Origin: CAZNVG01 sp964576475
GTDB lineage: Bacteria; Patescibacteriota; Saccharimonadia; Saccharimonadales; CAZNVG01
Length of the DNA stretch: 39,882 nt
Assembly (NCBI GenBank): GCA_964576475.1
Contig: CAZNVG010000008.1
Location: 1-39,882 of the forward strand
Direction: 5' to 3'
The translations under genes were made by a program, and so were the position numbers. The notes below the pieces were generated by a model. The model was not told the origin of the DNA. It searched no databases and saw nothing but the letters and a program-made list of their open reading frames with translations. Of this stretch, positions 15,657 through 21,490 are shown in pieces (the first letter of the stretch is position 1; every line of letters starts with the position of its first letter).

Positions 15657-16633
15657 CGTCTCCATTGCGATGGCGTGTAACTAGTAAGTCTTTTCGATAA
15701 CCTGCGAAGCATATCTATATCCTTGACTCGCTCTATGTCCTCAGGCCACTCGACATTCGGTTCGTGCATTATTGACATGGCCGAAACGATCGACGCGACC
15801 GAATCAGCGTCGCCGCCTAAGTTTACTGCTGCGAAGGCGCTTTCGGGAAACACTGCGCTAACAGCAAATGATCCATAGGCCATGACAAGTGTTTCTGGCG
15901 CGTAAAAACCGCCTTTGGGAGTCAACTCTATAATTGCATCAGCATCAATGGAGTCTAGAGCCGCCAGCCGTCCGAGCATACCCGAGACTACATCAGCAGC
16001 ACCAGCATACCGTCGTTCAAAACGTCGAGCAGTAAAAGCGGCAAATTCTGGCACTTCCTGAGGGGCGAGTCTATCACTCATCAGGCCTTCGCAAACATCG
16101 TTATGTGTTAATGTAACGACAACTGAAAGATCATTGTCATGCGTCATCCGAGTGAATAACTCCAGTCCACGCGACGGATCTCCACTACGCCCATAATCTT
16201 TATGAATGAGGAACGACAACGGCGCCATTTTCATAAGTACACCGTTTCCTTTGCCCTCAGGCTCCCCGCTTTCCCTAAAATCGACTCCTTCGGCGAGTCG
16301 CTTCATACTGTTGCGAGTACTTCCTCCCCACCCAAGATCGGATTCTCCCATAGCGACAACGTGTCGTTCTGCAATATCGCCAATACTTATTTCACCTCTT
16401 TTTATAATTGATTCAGCACACACAACCGTTAACTGTGTATCGTCACTCGTCGTACCTGCAGGGTATTCACCGAGGAAAGGGTTGCTAGTTATATCTTCGA
16501 GCGCGCGTATCTCTCCGTACAGAGCTTTGATCTCTTCTCTCGTCTTCTTTTCTACTGGCAAACCGAGCGCGTCACCATACGCAATTGCTGGTAATAAATT
16601 TTCTCCTATGGACTGTAAGCTTTTTGGTTTCAT
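15653..16633 (-). CDS. ADP-ribosylglycohydrolase (ARH/DraG family)
   Basis: A protein of 326 residues. Seen: GDALGLPVE near the N-terminus (20-28), the metal-binding SDDT (63-66), GNGVLMKMAPL in the middle and GGDADS (273-278) with the second metal-binding Asp pair. This set is diagnostic of the family, which removes ADP-ribose from modified proteins, nucleic acids or small molecules using two Mg ions. The target here is not known. It faces pncA across a gap holding two operators. Its own promoter, TTGTCA-N17-TACGCT, places the transcript start at the ATG, so it is predicted leaderless. Released ADP-ribose could be both fuel for the NUDT9-type enzyme and the signal for NrtR. Confidence 0.88.
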   Translation of the reverse strand: MKPKSLQSIGENLLPAIAYGDALGLPVEKKTREEIKALYGEIRALEDITSNPFLGEYPAGTTSDDTQLTVVCAESIIKRGEISIGDIAERHVVAMGESDLGWGGSTRNSMKRLAEGVDFRESGEPEGKGNGVLMKMAPLSFLIHKDYGRSGDPSRGLELFTRMTHDNDLSVVVTLTHNDVCEGLMSDRLAPQEVPEFAAFTARRFERRYAGAADVVSGMLGRLAALDSIDADAIIELTPKGGFYAPETLVMAYGSFAVSAVFPESAFAAVNLGGDADSVASIVSAMSIMHEPNVEWPEDIERVKDIDMLRRLSKRLTSYTPSQWRR

Positions 16634-16639
16634 ATACTG

Positions 16640-16668
16640 AGCGTAACAAATAAAATTAGTGTTGACAA
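16640..16668 (-). promoter_or_regulatory. Promoter of the ADP-ribosylglycohydrolase gene
   Basis: On the minus strand TTGTCA (16668-16663), a 17-base spacer and TACGCT (16645-16640). The ATG follows six bases later, which predicts a leaderless mRNA. The -35 box lies inside the first operator. Confidence 0.55.
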
Positions 16669-16675
16669 GACACTA
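16656..16675. promoter_or_regulatory. Candidate NrtR operator 1 (arh/pncA gap)
   Basis: TTAGTGT-N6-GACACTA, a palindrome of TAGTGT/ACACTA arms around a 7-base centre. It covers the -35 boxes of both the pncA promoter and the arh promoter. Confidence 0.75.
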
Positions 16676-16690
16676 TGTAACGAGTACTAT
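16662..16690 (+). promoter_or_regulatory. Promoter of the pncA-pncB unit
   Basis: TTGACA (16662-16667), a 17-base spacer and TACTAT (16685-16690): a near-consensus sigma-70 promoter. The -35 is inside operator 1, and operator 2 starts at the end of the -10 and covers the transcript start. Confidence 0.8.
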
Positions 16691-16709
16691 TAGTGTTATT
16701 ATGACACTA
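16690..16709. promoter_or_regulatory. Candidate NrtR operator 2 (arh/pncA gap)
   Basis: TTAGTGT-N6-GACACTA with the same arms as operator 1 and a different centre (TATTAT). The two sites start 34 bases apart. A repressor here would block transcript initiation of pncA. Confidence 0.75.
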
Positions 16710-16727
16710 AGTACAAAGGAGTACGCC

Positions 16728-17387
16728 ATGACTAACCAAGAAATAGCCGTAGGAATAATAGACGCACAACGCGGATTCATGCCTGCAGAAGAAGGTTTGC
16801 GATTAAACGCCAAAGGATTTGGCGAGCTACCCGTTGCTGAAGGTGCAGAGATAGTTCCTTTTGCGAATACTTTGCTTGGACGCGCTGCGCTACTAGATGC
16901 ATTTAGATTCACCACTCAAGACTGGCACCCTGCCGAGACAGCCCACTTTGCTGCAGAGCCAAACTACAACACTACCTGGCCAGTGCACTGTGTCGAGCTC
17001 ACTGCTGGCGCAGAACTGCACCCAGAGCTAATAGTAGTGGAGGGCCTTGTCCAGTACCGCAAAGGCAACGAGAAGTTGCTTGATGGCGCAAACGATACTA
17101 GTTACACCGGATTTAACGGACTTGACGAAAACGGACAAACGCTCGGTGAGAGACTAGTCGAAAACGGAACAACTGTTGTCGTACTAGGCGGTCTTGCTAC
17201 CGACTACTGCGTCAAGGCAAGTGCCATCGATTTTGCGAATAAGCTTGGCCTCGAAGTTATAGTCGCGTCAGACGCAATTCGTGGAGTTATGCCAGAAACA
17301 ACACTTGCCGCCATTGACGAAATAAAGACATATGGCGTAAAGTTTCAGACAACAGAGGAAATATTAGCCGGAGTACTGGCAGCCTAA
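16728..17387 (+). CDS. pncA: Nicotinamidase
   Basis: A protein of 219 residues that converts nicotinamide to nicotinate and ammonia. Seen: the catalytic triad Asp12 (GIIDAQRGF), Lys112 (VQYRKGNE) and Cys161 (GLATDYCVKAS), and the metal site Asp65, His67, His73 (TQDWHPAETAHF). The cis-peptide region GGLATDYC matches the E. coli enzyme closely. The start at 16728 has AAAGGAG seven bases upstream; the open frame extends back to 16659 across the operators and promoter, so the longer form is excluded. It is followed by pncB 28 bases later on the same transcript. Confidence 0.93.
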   Translation: MTNQEIAVGIIDAQRGFMPAEEGLRLNAKGFGELPVAEGAEIVPFANTLLGRAALLDAFRFTTQDWHPAETAHFAAEPNYNTTWPVHCVELTAGAELHPELIVVEGLVQYRKGNEKLLDGANDTSYTGFNGLDENGQTLGERLVENGTTVVVLGGLATDYCVKASAIDFANKLGLEVIVASDAIRGVMPETTLAAIDEIKTYGVKFQTTEEILAGVLAA

Positions 17388-17415
17388 TCAGCCGCCTAGC
17401 TAGAGGAGTACCAAA

Positions 17416-18690
17416 ATGAGCGAAGCACTTGTAAACCCCGATCGAAAAATTACTGTTGATATTCAGGACGCACTCACTTCGCGTATAGATTTCTACAAAC
17501 CAAACATGTCGCAACTCGCCTATGAACAGCATGGAGACGCGCAAGTAACATTTACCTTCAAAGACCGAGGTAACATCCCGCTTGCAGAGTATGTTAACAG
17601 AGATGAAATAGCCGAGAGATTCGACCAGATCATCACTGAAGGTTTTGATGCAAGCGAGGTGGACTACCTGCGAACCATTCCAAACCCCAACAAGAAAGAC
17701 GAGCAACTCTACAGCGAAAAATACCTCGGCTACCTGGCTGCAAGCAAGCTGCCTGAGGTGCAAGTCGAGCGGCGCGACAACACACTAAACATCCACTCTA
17801 CTGGAGAATGGCCACTGGTCACCTATGCAGAGACTGCCGTTATGGGTGAAGTGACAGAAATGTACTTCTATAACTACCTAAAGGCAAAAAATATTGATGT
17901 TACTGAAGTGTGGGCAGAAGGCGACCGTCGATTAAGTGAAAAGATCGCAATGCTTAAAGCACACCCTGAGATAAAACTCATGGAATTTGGCACCAGACGA
18001 CACTTTAGTGTTGCTTGGCACCAACATGTACTTGAGCGCTTGCTGACTGAGTGTCCTGAGAATATTCTTGGCACAAGCAACCTGTTTATGGCCGACTATT
18101 ATGGCATCAAACCAATGGGAACTAGTGCGCACGAGATGGACATGGGTTACGGTGGATTAGCTGGAGACGACGACGAACTACTTGCTCGAATGCATGGCAC
18201 AATGCTTGATGATTGGTATGCACGCTATGGCGCACGATTAACGACTGCGCTCACAGACACATACGGAGCCAAGTTCTTCTTTGACGATCTTGGAGAAGAG
18301 CGTGCTCAAAAGATCATGTCATATCGACAAGATTCAGGCGACCCGTTTGAGTTTGGACAGTACGCGCTTGACCGTCTCAAGCAACTCAATGTCGATCCGC
18401 GTGAGAAAACATTTATCTTTAGCGACGGACTCGACATTCCTACCTGTATCAAGCTATATGAGCGTTATGGCCACCAGGCGAACGTCGTGTTCGGCGTCGG
18501 TACAGACCTTACCAATGATCTTGGACTGAAGGCGCTGAATATCGTCATGAAGCTTACAGCGATCAATGGTCGACCAACCGTAAAACTTAGTGACTTTGAA
18601 ACCAAAGCCACTGGTCCTGAGGATGAGATCGAGCGATACCGCAGAGTCTTTGGGTACGTGCCATTGAGCCAAGCAGTTCTTTTAGGATAA
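17416..18690 (+). CDS. pncB: Nicotinate phosphoribosyltransferase
   Basis: A protein of 424 residues that joins nicotinate to PRPP to give nicotinate mononucleotide, the entry step of the Preiss-Handler route. Seen: N-terminal DFYKPNMSQLAY, FGTRRHFS (191-198) and GTSAHEMDMGYGG (235-247), where the His corresponds to the one phosphorylated in characterised enzymes. FSDGLDI and FGVGTDLTND at the phosphate-binding end follow. The pattern is that of true PncB, not of nicotinamide phosphoribosyltransferase. GAGGAG precedes the ATG. It ends the pncA-pncB unit at a strong bidirectional terminator. Confidence 0.93.
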   Translation: MSEALVNPDRKITVDIQDALTSRIDFYKPNMSQLAYEQHGDAQVTFTFKDRGNIPLAEYVNRDEIAERFDQIITEGFDASEVDYLRTIPNPNKKDEQLYSEKYLGYLAASKLPEVQVERRDNTLNIHSTGEWPLVTYAETAVMGEVTEMYFYNYLKAKNIDVTEVWAEGDRRLSEKIAMLKAHPEIKLMEFGTRRHFSVAWHQHVLERLLTECPENILGTSNLFMADYYGIKPMGTSAHEMDMGYGGLAGDDDELLARMHGTMLDDWYARYGARLTTALTDTYGAKFFFDDLGEERAQKIMSYRQDSGDPFEFGQYALDRLKQLNVDPREKTFIFSDGLDIPTCIKLYERYGHQANVVFGVGTDLTNDLGLKALNIVMKLTAINGRPTVKLSDFETKATGPEDEIERYRRVFGYVPLSQAVLLG

Positions 18691-18707
18691 GGACTCCTCA
18701 ACCAAAT

Positions 18708-18736
18708 AAAAAAGCCCTGTGTATCAGGGCTTTTTT
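18708..18736. terminator. Bidirectional terminator between pncB and rpsP
   Basis: A perfect 6-bp GCCCTG/CAGGGC stem with a 5-base loop (18714-18730), flanked by six A on the left and six T on the right, serves both converging genes. Confidence 0.95.
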
Positions 18737-18752
18737 GATGTATCGGATTTTA

Positions 18753-19160
18753 TTAGGCTTCGGCTGGCTTTTCGTCTTCAGCTTTTGGTGCTTCCTCGGC
18801 GACCTTAGGCTCTTCTGCTACAACTTCTTCAGCAACAACCTCTTCTTTAGGCTGGTTGCGTCGAAGTTTTTCTGGGTTACGAATAGCTTTGCTCTTCTTA
18901 CCAGCTTGCTCAACCCAACTAGGTAATTCTATCTTCTCAGCTGTAAAGACTTTAACGACTCGGTCAGATGGCTGTGCGCCATTCGCCAAAAACGTCTGTG
19001 CCTTCTCTTTGTCGATGACGGCTTCTTTGGTGTGAGGATTATAGTGTCCGAGCTTAGCGACAAATTTACCGCTTGTAGGGCTCCAGCGACTATCCTGAAC
19101 CAAAACACGATATTGAGCGTGACCTTTACGGCCAGTACGTTGCAAACGAATTGAAAGCAT
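18753..19160 (-). CDS. rpsP: 30S ribosomal protein S16 with acidic tail
   Basis: A protein of 135 residues. Seen: the S16 core MLSIRLQRTGRKG, then YRVLVQDSRWSPTSGKF, LGHYNPHTKE and a PSDRVVKVF end (about 1-80). A tail of about 55 residues, rich in Glu, Ala and Lys with near-repeats of VVAEE and EEAPKAEDEKPAEA, follows. S16 is normally 75-90 residues, so the tail is an add-on. It has its own consensus promoter and is the last gene before the terminator shared with pncB. Confidence 0.95.
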   Translation of the reverse strand: MLSIRLQRTGRKGHAQYRVLVQDSRWSPTSGKFVAKLGHYNPHTKEAVIDKEKAQTFLANGAQPSDRVVKVFTAEKIELPSWVEQAGKKSKAIRNPEKLRRNQPKEEVVAEEVVAEEPKVAEEAPKAEDEKPAEA

Positions 19161-19211
19161 TACTTACTTATTTCTTCCCTATAACTACAGTTTATATTGA
19201 AACTTCGGTTA

Positions 19212-19240
19212 ATTGTACAGGGGTTGGCCTCTGTTGTCAA
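19212..19240 (-). promoter_or_regulatory. Consensus promoter of rpsP
   Basis: On the minus strand TTGACA (19240-19235), a 17-base spacer and TACAAT (19217-19212), about 50 bases upstream of the rpsP start, in the 91-base gap after rnc. Confidence 0.8.
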
Positions 19241-19251
19241 CGCCTGCGGTA

Positions 19252-19956
19252 TTATGCTGTCGGCTTAGCGTAACTGAGCAATGCTTTTTTGGCCGCTTCC
19301 TGCTGCGCGTGCTGCTTACTCGGTCCGTTTCCTTGGCCCTTTAGGACACCATCCACAAACACTCCTACAGTAAAGATTTTGTCGTGGTCCGGACCCACTT
19401 CCTCGAGCACTTTATAGACAGGCGTGAAACCGTCTTCGCTCTGAACAACCTCCTGAAGGTGTGATTTTGCATCCATCCACGAGCCTGTTTTAAGAATCTC
19501 TTCAAATGTGCTCAGGATATTATCTGTGATCAGTTTTTTAGCAGCATCGTAGCCTTGATCTAGATATACCGCTCCAATGACCGCCTCGAAAGCATTTGCT
19601 AAAATCTGTGCCTTGGCTCGATCTGAGCCTCGCTTCTCACCACGACTCAGTCGCACATATGACGCGAAACCAAGTCGCTCACCCGCTGCGCCAATAGATT
19701 CCGTACGAACAAGTGCGCTGCGCCAGTTAGTCAGTATTCCTTCTGGTTCAGAGTAGGTAGCGTATAGATACTCGGTAACTACCAATTCAAGCACTGCATC
19801 CCCTAGAAACTCTAGACGCTCATTATGCTCTTTGACTGTCTTTTTGTGTTCGTTTAAGTATGATCGGTGCGTGAAAGCAGTGACAAGAATCGAAACATCA
19901 TTAAACGTTATACCCAGCGTTTCTTTAGCCCAGGATACGTATTTATTTATGTCCAT
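19252..19956 (-). CDS. rnc: Ribonuclease III
   Basis: A protein of 234 residues that cuts double-stranded RNA, for example in rRNA precursors. Seen: the catalytic signature HNERLEFLGDAVLEL (about 44-58), with the second acidic pair in NAFEAVIGAVYLDQGYD, and a double-stranded RNA-binding domain in the last 75 residues (HLQEVVQ ... GPSKQHAQQEAAKKALL). It overlaps the upstream Nudix gene by 14 bases, so they are co-translated. Confidence 0.95.
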   Translation of the reverse strand: MDINKYVSWAKETLGITFNDVSILVTAFTHRSYLNEHKKTVKEHNERLEFLGDAVLELVVTEYLYATYSEPEGILTNWRSALVRTESIGAAGERLGFASYVRLSRGEKRGSDRAKAQILANAFEAVIGAVYLDQGYDAAKKLITDNILSTFEEILKTGSWMDAKSHLQEVVQSEDGFTPVYKVLEEVGPDHDKIFTVGVFVDGVLKGQGNGPSKQHAQQEAAKKALLSYAKPTA

Positions 19957-20452
19957 CTGTTCTCATTCCTCGAATTCTTTTCAGTCCTAGAAGTATCAAC
20001 TTCTCAATATCTTCATACTCAATCATATCGAGTGCTTTGGGCGCGGGGAACCAGCCGATACCGTTCATCCATTCTTCTTTCTGAAGTTCGTTGGTTTTGC
20101 CTTTGCCTTCGACAAGATATATTTGCGTCGTCATCAACACAAGACTCTGCTGTCGTCGATAACGAAAGTTAATCTTACCCAGCCAACTATCCATGCGCAT
20201 TTCCTGCAGCCCTGTTTCTTCACGAATTTCTCGCTCGGCACACTGCTTAGCTGACTCTCCTGGTTCAATGTGTCCCTTAGGAATTGTCCAGCGATCTTTG
20301 GCATCTTGAATAAGAAGTATCTCTACCTGCCCCTTGGCATCGAATCGGTAAACAATACCCCCTGCTGTGGGTTCGCGAACCACTTCATTGATAGCCGGTC
20401 TGCGGCGATTGAAGTACTGCTTAAACTGCTTTATCGGTTTCGGTCGTTGCAT
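19943..20452 (-). CDS. Nudix hydrolase (MutT/Ap4A type)
   Basis: A protein of 169 residues. Seen: a complete Nudix box GHIEPGESAKQCAEREIREETGL (split here as GHIEPGE-x7-REIREETGL), preceded by IQDAKDRWTIPKG, a pattern seen in diadenosine-polyphosphate hydrolases and MutT-like proteins. The substrate cannot be fixed. The gene overlaps nusB by 32 bases and rnc by 14 bases, so it is embedded in an RNA-processing operon and could act on capped or damaged nucleotides; that is inference. Confidence 0.85.
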   Translation of the reverse strand: MQRPKPIKQFKQYFNRRRPAINEVVREPTAGGIVYRFDAKGQVEILLIQDAKDRWTIPKGHIEPGESAKQCAEREIREETGLQEMRMDSWLGKINFRYRRQQSLVLMTTQIYLVEGKGKTNELQKEEWMNGIGWFPAPKALDMIEYEDIEKLILLGLKRIRGMRTDGHK

Positions 20453-20915
20453 CTGCTTTCTTATCTTTCTGAGCGTCTTCTTCGGATCCTAGGTTGAGTT
20501 GCTTGAAGGCGGTTCCGAGTACGCCATTTATGAACTTTGAAGAGTTTTCCCCACCAAATGCTTTTGCAAGCTCGACCGCTTCATTTATCACCACTTTTGG
20601 TGGTGTTTCACCAGAGTACTTCAGCTCATACAACGCCATGCGCAGTACGGTGCGGTCAACTCGGGCGATCTGTGCGATCGGCCACTCAGGTGCGATCGGT
20701 TGTAGTATGCCGTCTATTTCTGAGCTTTTGCTTAAAGTCCCGTCCACAAGCGTATGGACAAACTCTTTATCGTCTACTGTTTTGTCGTATCGCTCTATAT
20801 TGCGAGTCAATACTTCTTGGGGATCAAGCGCAGTGTCACCACACTCATGGCGAAAGTCACACTCATAGAGCGTTTGCAGTGCCAGTATTCTGCCTAAGTG
20901 TCGGTTGGATGCCAC
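20421..20915 (-). CDS. nusB: Transcription antitermination factor NusB
   Basis: A protein of 164 residues with a GTG start. Seen: the NusB fold (ASNRHLGRILALQTLYECDF, RVDRTVLRMALYELKY, VVINEAVELAKAFGGENSSKFINGVLG). It binds boxA RNA with S10 in rRNA antitermination. A polar tail rich in Asp, Lys and Thr follows the domain and overlaps the next gene by 32 bases. It lies 56 bases after rpmF. Confidence 0.93.
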   Translation of the reverse strand: MASNRHLGRILALQTLYECDFRHECGDTALDPQEVLTRNIERYDKTVDDKEFVHTLVDGTLSKSSEIDGILQPIAPEWPIAQIARVDRTVLRMALYELKYSGETPPKVVINEAVELAKAFGGENSSKFINGVLGTAFKQLNLGSEEDAQKDKKADATTETDKAV

Positions 20916-20971
20916 GTCTTGTTTCCCCGTTTAGCTTGATGTGAAGGTGTGGTGGTTCTTCTGTTGTGTTC

Positions 20972-21121
20972 TTATGCGGTCTTTTTCTTGCCGCTTTCGC
21001 GTCGTGTTGTGTAAGCCTTGATCGGGCTGCTGGCATTGACTTTGCGAGCTAGCTTTATGACCAAATGGCTACGACGAGTGCCTGTTCGGCGAGGCGTCGT
21101 TTGCTTCTTGGGTTTTCCCAT
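20972..21121 (-). CDS. rpmF: 50S ribosomal protein L32
   Basis: A 49-residue, highly basic protein. Seen: MGKPKKQTTPRRTGTRRSH at the start, matching the M-x-V/K-PK-K-x-T-x-x-R-R-x-x-R-R-S-H pattern of L32, and a Lys-rich end ESGKKKTA. There are no zinc-binding Cys pairs. AAGGAG lies 11 bases before the ATG and a consensus promoter is 43 bases upstream. It leads the unit rpmF-nusB-nudix-rnc-rpsP. Confidence 0.85.
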   Translation of the reverse strand: MGKPKKQTTPRRTGTRRSHLVIKLARKVNASSPIKAYTTRRESGKKKTA

Positions 21122-21163
21122 GTATCTATGTTCTCCTTACCTTTTCGACCAAACTTGAGACTT

Positions 21164-21192
21164 ATTATAGCGGTTAACACCTCATATCTCAA
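21164..21192 (-). promoter_or_regulatory. Promoter of the rpmF-nusB-rnc operon
   Basis: On the minus strand TTGAGA (21192-21187), a 17-base spacer and TATAAT (21169-21164). Confidence 0.75.
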
Positions 21193-21205
21193 GCGTTAGT
21201 TTTAT

Positions 21206-21232
21206 TTGCATCAAGAGTTACTATAGTATAAT
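21206..21232 (+). promoter_or_regulatory. Promoter of the 82-residue gene (leaderless type)
   Basis: TATAAT (21227-21232) lies nine bases before the ATG at 21242; TTGCAT (21206-21211) is a possible -35 with a short 15-base spacer. The ATG at 21233 touches the -10 box and cannot be used. Confidence 0.5.
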
Positions 21233-21241
21233 ATGCTCGAT

Positions 21242-21490
21242 ATGACAACTGAATCATCTTCCTACGGCTTTAATCCGGATGGTACCCCAAGACACTTTCG
21301 GGTGATTTATCCGCTCTTTGATTGGGAACAATCCGCCCCAGAGCTCACCGGTCAAGAAGTCTATGATTGGCACCATGAACCAGCGGAGACTTCGTCCTCA
21401 AAAGCACTCGGCGATACTGCATGCGCCCCTCACTTAGTACTGGTGGACGAAAGACTTGTCCCTAACTACATTCAATCGCTCGACAGCTAG
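21242..21490 (+). CDS. Unknown 82-residue acidic protein
   Basis: I do not recognise this protein. Seen: a soluble sequence rich in Pro, Trp and acidic residues (FRVIYPLFDWEQSAPELTGQ, EVYDWHHEPAET), no Lys-rich or membrane part, and one Cys. It is read from a predicted leaderless mRNA. Its stop codon overlaps the convergent leuS stop (TAG against TAG within 21487-21490), so the 3' ends of the two transcripts must be complementary. Confidence 0.65.
   Translation: MTTESSSYGFNPDGTPRHFRVIYPLFDWEQSAPELTGQEVYDWHHEPAETSSSKALGDTACAPHLVLVDERLVPNYIQSLDS

Noticed and set aside
16659..16727. N-terminal extension of nicotinamidase
   Set aside because: The extension would lie across both operators and the promoter; the ATG at 16728 has AAAGGAG and matches family N-termini.
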